DNA of 64,000 bases from Parelaphostrongylus tenuis. Its lineage: Eukaryota; Nematoda; Chromadorea; Rhabditida; Metastrongylidae. Under the pieces are notes generated by a model, which worked only from the letters and a program-made list of their open reading frames with translations, did no database searches and had not been told where the DNA came from. The DNA lies in NCBI GenBank assembly GCA_019055375.1, contig JAHQIW010000113.1, positions 62,001-126,000 on the forward strand, written 5' to 3'. Positions 1 through 10,215 of the stretch are shown one piece after another (position 1 is the first letter of the stretch; each line of letters begins with the position of its first letter). The position numbers were made by a program, and so were the translations under genes.

Positions 1-800
1 CTTTATGGATGACAATCGCCTCGGTTCAAAACTATTATGAATGATGTGCAAGACCATGTAAGAGTCGAGAACGAGGACTACGAAAAAGAGGAATAGATAG
101 AATGAAAAACTGGACAAAAAGAAAAGGAAGACCACGAAAAAATGAGGAGGTGGATATCAAAAAATATTATTTATACTAAGTTGAACTCAAATTAGAAAAC
201 ACTATTGAGTCTATTATGGATTCTATCTCAAATTCAGATTATAGTGCCAAAAAACAATTCTGTTATTGTGGTTTGTATACGGTATTGCTAAATCCTACAA
301 AGCTTTACCGAAAATCTTCATACTCCTTTTTGCTATTGGTCCTTCGCAACATTAATATCGTTGTGGGCTTATCGTTTAATCCGCCTAATCCTTTCTTGCA
401 TAGCTTATACTCCACTTCAATAAGTTCCCAGATGTCAGAACGCAAACTCTCAAGATTTTGTTGGTTCGCATGATTAAGTTTAGGCCATTATAGCTAGTCG
501 AGTTCAACGGATTGAATAGTGAGTCTAGAAATATCACAAAAATCATACAACAAATAGCCGTCATAACATTCCAAATTTGGAGTCTTCTTTTTAACAAAAG
601 ACATTACTGTAACATTGGAAAGTACCATAGAATTTACTCTAGGCATATCAAATAGCGTTCCAACGAATAATTTCCAACGAGCGCGTGTAGCGCAGTTGTT
701 CCTTCCGATTCCTCGGTCGGCAAATTGCTACCAGATATCTGGGAGGATGGAACACTGATCTAACATTTCATTGAGCCACCGCTAGTCATTACATAAGCCA
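1..800. other. no recognisable feature
   Basis: I see no gene here. Open frames are under 90 codons on both strands and match no family I recognise. The start (about 60-180) is purine-rich. Confidence 0.5.
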
Positions 801-959
801 GATTTGCATTCAGCCACCTTCACGAGGCTACAGATTAAAAGGGTGCATTCCTGAGTTGATCAGTGGTTAGAGGATTTCACGATTTGCATTCAGCCACCTC
901 TACGAGGCTACAGATTAAAAGAGTGCATTCCTGAGTTGATCAGTGTTAGAGAATTCCGC
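801..959. repeat. 80-bp direct tandem duplication
   Basis: Two adjacent copies begin with GATTTGCATTCAGCCACCT at 801 and 881, so the period is 80 bp. They differ at only a few positions (for example TTCACGAGG against TCTACGAGG, and a small indel after GATCAGTG). The high identity implies a fairly recent local duplication. No open frame spans it. Confidence 0.9.
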
Positions 960-1768
960 ACTTTAAGGTGATAGGTTATTGTAAAGACATCCTTTTAGTG
1001 TTCAAAAAAACGGCTTCGAGGATAGTACACTGTATATTTGCGCCTTAGCATCGTCACCATGAAGAGAGAGCAATGCAGTCGCCTGACGGAACCAGCATCT
1101 GTAGTGTTCGCATTGTTCGTCTGCAGCTCTTTTGCTTGATCAAACTCATGGCCATAGCTCTATTCCATAAAGTTCGTGCCGCACGTAATATAATTTTCGT
1201 CATAAATCATCGCAGGAAGTTGCTGAGTTGTGGCTGCGTTGAATTCATTTACATTTGATATTTACTGATGATGATAGATGACTGCTGATAACAATATCAG
1301 GTCATTATCACCTCCCGTCTTGTATACGAACCCATAGCACTTCTAGCTGCATTGAACTCCGTTGCAAAATTCGTCATATGAAAAGGCAAAGTCGACCTTA
1401 CGCAAATGAATTGGGATACGGGAAAAAATCAAAATCAAACCGACTGCTAAAGAGTTTTGAGCAGTTTGTTTTGTCTGCCTTACGGCATCAGTCAACGACC
1501 AATCCAACGTGCTCAGCAAGAAAATATACTGCAGCTTGGGAAAACCCATAATCTCCGGCAGAAATTTTCAAGTCTTGTGTGGAAAGCATATCATATCATG
1601 AAATTCTACTGGAATTCTAATCAGTGAAGGTTACACGCCATCAAGATGCTCATCACTTGAGATTAGACGTGAGCTGATTTCCACTGACAAGGTGCGGCAA
1701 TATCGGCCATCTTCAACCTCAGGTAAACAGTTTGTCTCAAAGTGGATTTCATCAGTTTGAACAAGAGT
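960..1768. other. no recognisable feature
   Basis: There are only short open frames (up to 68 codons) with no recognised similarity, and no repeat shared with the rest of the window was seen. Confidence 0.45.
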
Positions 1769-1794
1769 TTTTCCAAGGTTTGGCATTTATGTTA

Positions 1795-1841
1795 GTGGTA
1801 TACGTTCGTTTCGACAGATTCCCTCGTTCCATCAGAATCAC
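1795..1841 (-). ncRNA. hammerhead ribozyme relic, left arm
   Basis: Read on the minus strand, a CTGATGG core (1835-1829; the last base should be A) is followed by a weak stem II and then GTCGAAAC. Next come a short near-palindromic stem III, a GUA cleavage triplet ending at 1801, and TACCAC (1800-1795) as the 3' strand of stem I. The A-to-G change at core position 9 and the mismatches in stems I and II suggest it is inactive. Confidence 0.5.
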
Positions 1842-1945
1842 ATCAATAGGGGAACATGCCACAACGCTTGCCAAACGAAATATCGCGTGTTGCACCGTCT
1901 TGTTTTCCTTTCATGTTCCCAATTGTTACTCTTAGTATGGGGAAT

Positions 1946-1991
1946 GTGCTACTGATGAGACGGACGAAATCGTCGAAACGTACCTACATAC
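1946..1991 (+). ncRNA. hammerhead ribozyme, right arm, core intact
   Basis: The CTGATGA core is at 1952-1958. Stem II is a perfect 4 bp, GACG (1959-1962) with CGTC (1971-1974), closing an 8-nt loop. GAAA follows at 1975-1978. The short stem III (1978-1985) has one mismatch. The conserved catalytic nucleotides are all present, but stem I pairs poorly, apparently because one base is missing after the predicted cleavage site. It was probably once active and is now weak or dead. Confidence 0.6.
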
Positions 1992-2022
1992 TAACATGCA
2001 ATGTCAAACCTAGAAAAAGGTT

Positions 2023-3165
2023 TAGTAAAAGGTCTGTGGAAATATATCGATTTACTTGACGAGAATGTTTGGAAAATCAGTAACGCGATGGCTAAATAGA
2101 AGTTATTATTAGGTATTCTCGTAAGTTTTGGATTAGAGCAATAAACAACAAATCTGTTAACCAGAAGTAAATCCATTTTACTGTTTGTAATCATTAGGAA
2201 GCTTAAATCATCATGAATCTGTCAATGTACTTATTTTTTGAAAGATCCTTTTTATGGCGCAGTGGCATCCAATAAAATTATGTTTTACCGCGCCGCGCGT
2301 TTTTATTGTTTTTATTATTAGTAACTTCCAATTCCGATTTTAATTTAGCTTTTTACTTCTTAATTTTGAGTTTTTGGCCACTTAATTTGGGGTTCAATGC
2401 TTTAGTGCCAAAACTTATGACGAAACCTAATAAAATGCTCCAATCTTCGTCTACAAAACCAACGCTCTTATTGTGAAATTTTGATTTTCTTCAAGTCCAA
2501 CGAACTAATTTTGCCCGTTTCCCTCGTCAAAGCTTGTATTTCGAAAGTGAAAACATTTGACAAACGACATTACTTACACTAGACTATGTCCGAAAATGAT
2601 GCCCCAAATTTTGACGTTTATTACAGCTTGGATTCCGTTTGGAGTTGTAGAAATTCAATTTTTTTTTGGAACTCTAACTGTAAACAACTACAGCAGTCAA
2701 ATCACAATTATATTCAAATTCACTTTTAAGTAACCCAATTCAAATCATTCCTTCTTCAAGTCCTCAACAATATAATATTGATACTACAAACAGTTTGCTA
2801 AAACAGCTTAGGACCCTGAGTGTTAAGGCCCCTGTATGGGATTGTGTTTAGAAGGCTCAAGTAATTGGTTTAGAGAAGTCTGACTGGCAATGAACAAGGT
2901 GTATAACCGACTGCAGTTAGTCCAGTTGACGAGTATAGGTAATATGAGAAATAACACTACTAAAGAGACGATGACAAGCATTCATCGAGTGATGTACTAT
3001 GATCATGTCGCACGTATTGCATTGTCCCATGATTTCTGCCGTACAATTGTTACTATTATTGTTTTATTCAGTGTTCTTCTAATTCAAGTCGCAATATTGC
3101 CAGATCGCTACGACACGTTGGAGAATGTTCTAGAAGCTTTAGCCATACGGTCGTAGCACCATCGC
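2023..3165. other. no recognisable gene
   Basis: This is AT-rich sequence with short frames only. The 88-codon frame at 2890-3156 lies just before the mariner remnant, but I could not match it to the mariner N-terminus. Confidence 0.4.
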
Positions 3166-4440
3166 TTGTTATCGAGGTGAAATGGGCTACGACAAAGTGT
3201 TGTCTCGATGAACACTTAAAAATCAGCCGACGACTTCCGCGCTGCACGCTCGATCATTTGCAATGGTCTTCTGCTGCGACCGCACAGGAAAAACTTTTTC
3301 AACCGATCATCACTGGAGATGGGTCCTGGGTTTACTACGAGAACATTACTCGACACGCGTGCTGGCTGCCTAGAGGCAAAGACCTGCCAACTCATCCAAA
3401 GCCCACATTCCATGCTCGGAAGATTATGCCTTCGGTTTCTAGGATTAGAAGGGCATGCTTCTTTGGAAACTGTTTGACAACAAGCAAACAATCAATGCCG
3501 ACGTCTGCGGGGTATTATGTTGGAAAGAAAGTTATGGGGTGCTGGTAAAAAATTGAAAATTTGTGCATGAATCCCAAGCAAAACAAATAATGACTATTTA
3601 TGAAAATAAAGGTCATCGTCTTCTACGACTTTTTGCCATCGGTCAGTCAAGTTTTGGATCTGTCGAATGCGGCCATTCCTTTAATTCCGAATCAAAGAAC
3701 TCTTGACATTCTTCTTCAATTTTATGAAACGATTCAAATCGGCGATAAAGTGTTGCACTGATTACCGGCATTGAAACGTCGAAATCAGCGTTCAGCAGCA
3801 GATATGCTCGTTGTGTCTTTCCGTTCAACTTCGTTGATTTCAATGATTGCAGCTTGCTTTGAAAGACTCTTTCTCCAATAATGACGCAATAAAACACGAA
3901 CTTCGATTGTATCGTTGGAGATGGCGGAAGCTTGTAACAAAGTGAAAATAAAGACGAATAATATCTTGGCCTTCAGGGGTGGGGGGAATCCCACATAATA
4001 ACCTGTAATATTCCCATGAGCATGAGAGTTATCTTATGCTTATCAAAGTGCTGGAAACCTTCCTCTTCAACCGAGTACAACTGCGGAAGTTGATCGTAGC
4101 AGTGCGAGAAAAGCGTCCGAAGTGGCTCAGTGTCGCCCTTTGCCAGGATAATACTCGACCTTACATTGCAAAGTCGACCGGCCACATTTTGGAGGAACTC
4201 GACTGACTACGGAACCACATTTACCGTATAGCTCTGATATTGCTCCATCGGTTTACCACCTCTTGCGCTTCCTGAGGCAGCATCTGCGGGAGGAAAAATT
4301 TAAATCTACAATGAGCTTAAAATTATCTTTATCGACTTCTCCGGTCTCTAGTCTCATTCTTTCTACAGGAAGCATCAAATCTTGGCCCAGTAAGTGGTTG
4401 CATATCATTGGTCATGATAGTGCTCAAATTGTTGATGGGT
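3166..4440 (+). mobile_element. mariner transposase relic, interrupted by a nested element
   Basis: Mariner transposases cut and paste DNA at TA sites with a DD34D catalytic domain. The 5' part (about 3177-3510) translates to a piece containing IITGDGSWVYYEN, matching the region of the first catalytic Asp (codon 3318-3320). It is followed by PKPTFHARKIMP and, in a shifted frame, INADVC. The 3' part (about 4050-4440) holds LCQDNTRPYIAKST with the second Asp (codon 4147-4149), then after a stop YSSDIAPSVYHLL. The third catalytic Asp (consensus APSD) is Val here (codon 4251-4253). C-terminal traces continue to about 4440 in shifted frames. The N-terminal DNA-binding domain is not visible. Stops, frameshifts, the lost Asp and the insertion at 3515-3998 make it a dead relic. 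Confidence 0.85.
3515..3998 (-). mobile_element. internally deleted mariner nested in the first
   Basis: On the minus strand, about 3940-3755 encodes a mariner-like N-terminal helix-turn-helix piece (EVRVLLRHYWRKSLSKQAA and FRRFNAG). This runs almost directly into a C-terminal piece at about 3760-3590 (RRFESFHK, EFFDS, then WQKVVEDDDLYF in another frame). The whole catalytic middle is missing. The ends form short inverted repeats, TTATGTTGG at 3515 and TTATGTGGG read inward from 3998. Each is flanked by TA (3513-3514 and 3999-4000), as expected for a mariner target duplication. Removing the insert rejoins the surrounding mariner near its INADVC segment. It is probably a MITE-like derivative moved by another copy's transposase. 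Confidence 0.75.
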
Positions 4441-6241
4441 TAATTCCTCCAATAGCCCTTGAATTATCAAATGTTTCGAAAGGCGGAAAAAAATTACGAG
4501 ACAACTTCTAATTTTGCTTTCAAATGGGTCTTCACACGTCAACAGCGTCGGTTACGGCATAGATGTTGTTGAAGGAAGTTTCATATGCGGAAATTGGAAC
4601 GGTGCGAATCAACGCCCAAAACTGTTTCCGAAGAAGAATATAAACACGGAGCGCAGGCTTGCTAGCCACTTAATCGTAAAGAAATCTAGCAAGACTTATA
4701 TATTCGGCGCAATCTTCCTGCTTCACTATATTGCAAAAACGTTGATAAATGCTATCAGGATCGCGTCTGGAGTCTCTCCTACAAATCAGCTGTTCTCTGT
4801 AAGTGACATAGTGAATGCTATTTGGCTATGATTCTCTCTAATATTTCAAGATAGAAAAGCTGTATTCCACATTCCCATCTGACGTTGTTGCCCATGTCTA
4901 TAGATTTCTGCCATACAACTTGGACGCTAAGAAAATATGAGCAGTTCCAGATGCTGCATGGCAAACGAGGATGATGTATGGGGCTGAGAGCTAACATGGT
5001 GCAACTATCGGAAAAAAAAACACTACGTAATTAAGTGGTCATGACTACATACGTTTATTTTCAGTTTTTTGGCTTTTGTACTGGAAATTGAAACTTATTC
5101 CAAAATTCAAGTACCTTTTCTGTGGTAAAGGCTCGGACTGTTAGAAATCCAGAGTATCATCAAGACTAAAGACTCAGCTGTTCCTTTACAATATCAAACA
5201 GCACTTCGCAGGAATCTCGCAGCAGTATGACTGAAGCTACTAAAGAATCTGCTTGCCTGAGTCGTACACTTAGATTCTGAGAAGTCTTCAAAATGCACTC
5301 GATAACTAAAAAAAACCGCCTTTTCGATGACACTCATCATGATATTTCACATCAAACACCAATATTAACATATAAGTGGATTGAATTCTGAAAATTCCCG
5401 TCTTTGAAGGAACATCATTGCACTCAGCGAAGTTGCGCTAAGGTTGTGCCTATTTTGTTAAAAGAAGTCATATTTAAGCTTTATGTTGACATTTTTTCTC
5501 CCCAATAGACTTATATCGGGTGCCATTTTCTAAATAACAGCCGACTATGGTTAATCACTAAACTGATTGCTCTTCCTACGAGATACGTCAACGGGATGGA
5601 TTAAATTGAAGGAGTTTGAGCTGATAATCTAAGCTACATTTAAATGTTAATACAATCTAAGCCGCTTTCGTGCTTAGGGTTATTGAAGTTGAAGCTTATC
5701 CTAGAAAGAAACGACGACAATCTCGGCTAGAAGCATCGGTATATCGGCGATATCTACCTATACTCTTTTCGGCTATCTTCATAGGAAACCTACTGCTATC
5801 ACTGCGTTATGGACGATTACAAGTCGAATGTTCTCTGTAGATTCCCTGTTTCCTCGAAATGGCAGCAAGAAATCGACACTTTCCAAGCAAGTTGCTAACG
5901 ACGAATGAATGACTAAGGAGTACAGATTGGTAAAATTCTATTGTGATTGAGACGATGAATGCGAAGTGATGAATAAGAGAAGTAGGGTGAACTGACCAAG
6001 GACGATAGCATTCCAAAAATAAAAGGAAAAGGATAAAAATGGACTGATCAAATAAAGACGCAACCTGAAAAGAATGTGATGTATATGGGAAGTTGAACTA
6101 ATCGACTAAGTATGTACCTCGCGGAAAGTGGAAGCGTGCTCCCGCACCATGGGCTCACCGAGCCTTTCATTTTTTGAAGTAAATTAGTGCACACTTGTCA
6201 GAGAGTTTAATCACACTGACTTGATGCATCCCCAGTTTATC
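4441..6241. other. no recognisable gene
   Basis: A 105-codon frame at 4514-4831 (+) matches nothing I know. No shared repeats were recognised in this stretch. Confidence 0.4.
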
Positions 6242-6360
6242 GCAAGTCACAGTATACCTTTCCTTCGAGTGCTTTATTAAGACCACGCTCAAATTTCAAT
6301 GGATCCCTTCATCATTATTTGAGCCAACATGTCATGTGGTCTGGTAAGGGCTCTTGTACA

Positions 6361-6403
6361 GCCCGAGATACGTGTTTCGACCTTACAGACTCATCAGCCG
6401 GGC
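6361..6403 (-). ncRNA. hammerhead ribozyme, inverted unit, mildly decayed
   Basis: On the minus strand the CTGATGA core (6397-6391) and GAAA are intact. Stem I is GCCCGG (6403-6398) with TCGGGC (6366-6361). Two changes relative to the plus-strand copies weaken it: a U-U mismatch inside stem II and a C-A mismatch in the 4-bp stem III (ACAC/GTAT). Predicted cleavage is after the base at 6367. Activity is doubtful. Confidence 0.75.
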
Positions 6404-6831
6404 AGAACCCGTCGTCTGTCGATCTTTTCATAGTCGGTTCTCTCGGGAGCGTCACACTCCTTATATATAGTTATCGACGACCTACGCTTTACACTTTATG
6501 TCAAGTGAAACATTCAGCTAACACAGAGTGTTTTCGCACTCGATTGCTAGCTGGCTGGTATTTTATCATATTATACCTTCTTGACATGTTGGCTCAAATA
6601 ACAGTGAAGGGATCTATTGAAATTTGAGCGTGGTCTAAATAAAGCACTCGAAGGAAAGGTATAATATAATAAAATACCAGCCAGCTAGCAATCGAGTGCG
6701 AAAACACTCTGTGTTAGGTGAATGTTTCACCTGACATAAAGTGTAAAGCGTAGGTCGTCGATAACTATATATAAGGAGTGTGACGCTCCCGAGAGAACTG
6801 ACTATGAAAAGATCGACAGACGACGGGTTCT

Positions 6832-6874
6832 GCCCGGCTGATGAGTCTGTAAGGACGAAACACGTGTCTCGGGC
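6832..6874 (+). ncRNA. type I hammerhead ribozyme, intact
   Basis: All conserved positions are present. Stem I is 6 bp, GCCCGG (6832-6837) with TCGGGC (6869-6874), including one G-U pair. The core is CTGATGA (6838-6844). Stem II is GTC (6845-6847) with GAC (6854-6856) around a TGTAAG loop. GAA (6857-6859) is followed by stem III ACAC/GTGT (6860-6867), a palindrome with no loop. The cleavage triplet is GTC, so self-cleavage is predicted after C6868. A loopless 4-bp stem III folds poorly in one molecule. Ribozymes of this form in Penelope-like elements and retrozymes are thought to work as dimers or in tandem transcripts, which this array could supply. Confidence 0.9.
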
Positions 6875-7187
6875 TGTACAAGAGCCTTTACCAGACCACA
6901 TGACATGTTGGCTCAAATAATAATGAAGGGATCTATTGAAATTTGAGCGTGGTCTTAATAAAGCACTCGAAGGAAAGGTATAATATGATAAAATACCAGC
7001 CAGCTAGCAATCGAGTGCGAAAACACTCTGTGTTAGGTGAATGTTTCACCTGACATAGAGTGTTAAGCGTAGGTCGTCGATAACTATATATAAGGAGTGT
7101 AACGCTCCCGAGAGAACTGACTATGAAAAGATCGACAGACGACGGGTTCTGCCCGGCTGATGAGTCTGTAAGGACGAAACACGTGTC
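6869..7187 (+). repeat. predicted 319-nt ribozyme-to-ribozyme monomer
   Basis: This is the interval between the two predicted cleavage sites (after 6868 and after 7187). If the plus strand is transcribed and both hammerheads cut, a 319-nt linear RNA with hammerhead ends is released and could be ligated into a circle. The length is in the range of retrozyme circular RNAs. The unit has a TATATATA stretch near 7085 and several self-complementary stretches. It has no plus-strand open frame of note. Confidence 0.7.
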
Positions 7188-7193
7188 TCGGGC
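7151..7193 (+). ncRNA. type I hammerhead ribozyme, intact, second copy
   Basis: It is identical in all paired and core positions to the copy at 6832-6874: stem I GCCCGG (7151-7156) with TCGGGC (7188-7193), core CTGATGA (7157-7163), the same stem II and loop, GAAA, palindromic stem III ACAC/GTGT, and predicted cleavage after C7187. The two copies are direct repeats 319 bp apart. Confidence 0.9.
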
Positions 7194-7258
7194 TGTACAA
7201 GAGCCTTTACCAGTCCACATGACATGTTGGCTCAAGTAATAATGCAAGTCACAATATA

Positions 7259-8149
7259 AACCAGATATGACTTGGCTGTCCTTACTGTGCTATGCATGGA
7301 GTCAAATGCATGACTTCTAAAAGATTGATCGACGCCCTATGTTCTTTGTTTCATTGAAGATGTGTAGATGTCAGTGATCTTCAATTTAACCAATATAGGC
7401 CATTGAGTTATTTCTTATGGGCTTACAAAAAGACGTGACTGTACACAATGCTTACTTACTTACTTAGATACATAGATGGTCCGTCTTCACTAATTGTGCT
7501 ATATGGTATTCCAAATGGTATATTGCTGGTTGTGCATATGATATTCTTTGGTTTTCTGATATAACCTTGTAAGGGCATCTTCAGGTTCTCATGATGTCGT
7601 TTTGGCCGGGCTTTCTACTTGTTGATTTGGAGATGATGTTGGGTCGAAATCAAAGGCGGAAGTAGGGAAGAAACCGACCGCCCAGGATGATGTAGAGGCC
7701 GACATTCGTATGCAGTGCCTGCAACGAAATCGATGATTACATTGTAAACGTTGGAATATATTTACGTACAAGCGCACATTTTCTTTCACATCCCGATAGA
7801 ATCTTATCAATACCATATTGTGCATAGAAGCGACTTTATCTAAGAAGAGTTAATCATGTTCTTCATCGGTTTTCGGTATCGTAAAATGTTAAAATTCAGC
7901 GAACGAGAAGAAAAAATTTTTTAAATATCGTGTGGTCATTTCATAACCTGCAGCACCGAGACTTTAGCGTAAATAAAATAAATAGCACAATCTTTTGGCC
8001 TATATGCAAATGCATGTATAGATTTCAATTCATATGATGAGAAGAGGTGTCCCAGCCGACATCTCCCCTCATATCAAACTTTATTGATTAAATTAAACTA
8101 AAATTTTGCAGTCTTTGGCAGTGGAATACTAGTTCTCATATTCTAGTGT
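7259..8149. other. no recognisable gene
   Basis: Only short frames are present, and nothing was recognised. Confidence 0.4.
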
Positions 8150-8312
8150 GTTGCTTCTGATTTTGAAGAACGTGAGATTTCAGAGATATATCTGACAATG
8201 TTGAGTGGCATGCAAAACTGTCCATCCGACGCCGGAGTTGAATCCTCGTTCCACTCATACCGCGGCGCATTTTGTCACTATACCATAGAGAGCACCGCTT
8301 TGACTTCACTCT
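8150..8312 (-). mobile_element. tRNA-derived SINE-like repeat (group B relative)
   Basis: On the minus strand a box A-like GGTATAGTGACAAAATG (near 8285-8267) and a box B-like GGATTCAACTCC (near 8243-8232) are spaced as in a tRNA. They are followed by a tail (TTTTGCATGCCACTCAACATT) like that of the plus-strand copy at 8480-8702. No intact tRNA cloverleaf is claimed. Confidence 0.55.
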
Positions 8313-8479
8313 CTCTTCGATGCTAACTTTCAAAGCTGTCAGTGACCATCCTTTAGCAGGTTTGATCTGACAAAGACACATCGGTATTAGAACCAGTTGA
8401 AGTGGTAGGTGTTAGATATGCATTCACACGAATTCTTTTACTTTACTGTTTCTTAGCAGTATTATGTTGCTGTAGATAT

Positions 8480-8702
8480 ACATCTAAGCATGTTGAGTGG
8501 TATGCATATGTTCTTACCAAACCAAACCTGTTGACGGTTAACTGCTAACGGTTTCGATAGCTCTCATGGATCAAGGAGTGGTATCAAAGCAGTGACTTCG
8601 GTGGTATAATGGTAGCACGGCCGACTGGTATCGGTGAAACGCCGGCTCAACTCTCGTCGGTGGTCGAAAGCGCTGCAAATCATTCAACATTCTTGAATAT
8701 AC
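8480..8702 (+). mobile_element. SINE-like repeat, group B, full copy
   Basis: It begins with the shared leader ACCAAACCTGTTGACGGTT and GCTAACGGTTTCGATA (about 8518-8560). A tRNA-like head follows (box A-like GGTATAATGGTAGCACGG near 8602, degenerate box B GGCTCAACTCTC near 8643), then a tail CAAATCATTCAACATTCTTGAATAT ending near 8702, broken here as CAAATCATTCAACATT plus CTTGAATAT. The same order recurs at 21428-21612 (inverted) and 21874-22060. Such elements are transcribed by RNA polymerase III and moved by a LINE; the partner here is unknown. Confidence 0.7.
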
Positions 8703-10215
8703 ACTTACAGCATCATATTTTGCTAGAAAGTGATAAAATAAAGAAATTCCCATGATTACGCATAATGTATTTTTATCTTTTCTTCGTCGAGGCCTGCATT
8801 GCAAATATCAAGACAACTTAGCCATTAAGAACTTGAACCCTAAACAAATTTGAATCTACAATGTATTATGTAAAACTCTTATACACTATTAAAGCAGTAG
8901 ACGATAGGCTGTCTTCTTCACTTCGAAGTTTCCAACTTCCGAACTACTTTGGTAATCGAGAAGTTCTTGTCAGTTCTTGTGAAATCAGCACCATAATTGA
9001 ACTAAAGAGTTCAAGATCGAGGAAACAAAAGCAAAACGACTGAGAAACAATCACTATGAGCGTTAAAATCAGATAAAATGGGATTGGGGGCAATGGAGGC
9101 GTTTGGCAGGTTGGATTGTGGACAACTTGATCTTCCAGGCTCTGAAGAAGATGGAACTACCAAACGCCAGTTGTTCGGATAATGTTATAGAACCTCTTGT
9201 TCGGTTTACAAGGAAATTAGGAAATTCTCACTGAAAACCTGACGATCTATTTGGCCGAAGTTTGTTAGCAATGGAAGAAGAAAGAATTCAATTCACGTGA
9301 GGTCTCCAGTGGTGCTGAATGGTCTTGGTGTACATCAAAAGCATTTGAAATGGAAACAATCGACAGCCTGTTAAGATAAGCGAATATGCTGAATCTGAAT
9401 AGAGAAGAATGTCATAAAATAATATTTTATGTTTTATTGATACGTCTACGACGTATGAAATCGGATCCGAATGCTTTATGGGAAAAACAAAACACAGTGG
9501 AGCATCTCTTCCAATAAAACTTGCACGCTAGACGACGTTTTAGTATTTAGTATTATATTATGATACCGCAAAAATATTGAGAGTGTGACGCAGCCGTGTT
9601 GATGCAGTCTTCTACGCACAACGGTTGATTGGATTTAGCACCAGACCACTGAAGTCTTTCACTCCTCTATGTTCGGAGAACTCCTACCAGACTCATTTGG
9701 AAAGTTCCATCTGATCCAGATTTCCTAAGAAGGCCTTGGGTACGACATTCCCGCGATTCTTTTCTAAGAATAGATTCGATTAGCATTTAACCACGTTGAC
9801 CAACAAGACCAAAAATCCTCAAGCAGAAGCCGAAGTCAAAAGGGAATCCAAAATTTTAGAGTACAATAACCGCGAAGTAGCAAAACGGGTAAATAAATTC
9901 TGTGATCGAACAATATTCAACCTAAGCGACAGCAAGTCAGCTGTAAGATGTTGAATAACACTAACGTCAACGACGACTAGTTGGCTCGTTGCTGTATTGA
10001 TGGAGGCAGATGATCGCTAATTCCTAACAGGCCTGTACTCCAAAAAATTTCCTGATATTGGCGCTTACCTCGTTTCTAGGTGCATATATTGTTAAATATT
10101 TCTGGGTGCTTTTGTTGAATATCCACCTTTGGAAATCTAAACTAGCGTCACATAAGATTCTGTCTTAGCGGTACTAACCTGATTTTTGAACTGTCAAAGC
10201 TGAAAAGCTTTCAGA
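8703..10215. other. mostly unassigned
   Basis: Apart from the short Penelope-type motif at 9090-9175 listed separately, I see only short frames. Confidence 0.4.
9090..9175 (+). repeat. Penelope-type hammerhead motif relic (family 4)
   Basis: This stretch shares GGATTGTGGAC, TTGATCTT and CCAGGCTCT-AAGAAG with 36150-36230. It keeps a CTGAAGA core (9142-9148), a permitted hammerhead core variant. The expected CGAAAC downstream reads CCAAAC (9160-9165), and stem II no longer pairs, so it is a dead relic. Assignment rests mainly on the better copy at 36.2 kb. Confidence 0.4.

Larger units (their letters stand above)
1769..2022. repeat. inverted pair of hammerhead-bearing repeats (family 3)
   Basis: The left arm (about 1769-1846) and the reverse complement of the right arm (about 1938-2022) align along their length. 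Shared blocks include AGGTTTG, ATGTTAGT, GTTTCGAC and CATCAG, separated by about 90 bp of unrelated sequence. Each arm carries a hammerhead-like motif: minus strand on the left, plus strand on the right. The arrangement matches the inverted loci at 6242-7258 and 39873-40164. Both arms are diverged, so the insertion is old. That this is a Penelope-like or retrozyme-type insertion is an inference; no protein is encoded. Confidence 0.65.
6242..7258 (+). mobile_element. composite hammerhead retrozyme-like insertion (family 1)
   Basis: About 1 kb is bounded by a 15-bp direct repeat, GCAAGTCACAGTATA at 6242-6256 and GCAAGTCACAATATA at 7244-7258, matching at 14 of 15 positions and read as a target-site duplication. 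Inside are one near-complete unit in minus orientation (about 6257-6580), a unit tail (6583-6659), a complete plus-strand unit (about 6660-6978) and a plus-strand unit cut short near 7243. The units are very similar. Each carries a hammerhead ribozyme, and the two plus-strand ones look intact. Long antisense frames of 93-104 codons occur in all units but run opposite the ribozyme and are not supported as genes. There is no reverse transcriptase, so movement would depend on another element. Inverted-plus-direct copies with direct ribozyme repeats resemble Penelope-like elements and retrozymes. That placement is an inference. Confidence 0.8.

Noticed and set aside
1266..1300. CTGATGA words near ACTGATGATGATAGATG
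   Set aside because: No stem II, no GAAA; a chance GATGAT repeat.
6319..7247. Three similar open frames of 93-104 codons (starting MSQHVMW or close to it) in the family 1 units
   Set aside because: They run antisense to intact ribozymes, are similar only because the units are recent copies, and are not open in the older copies at 19.0 and 55.1 kb.
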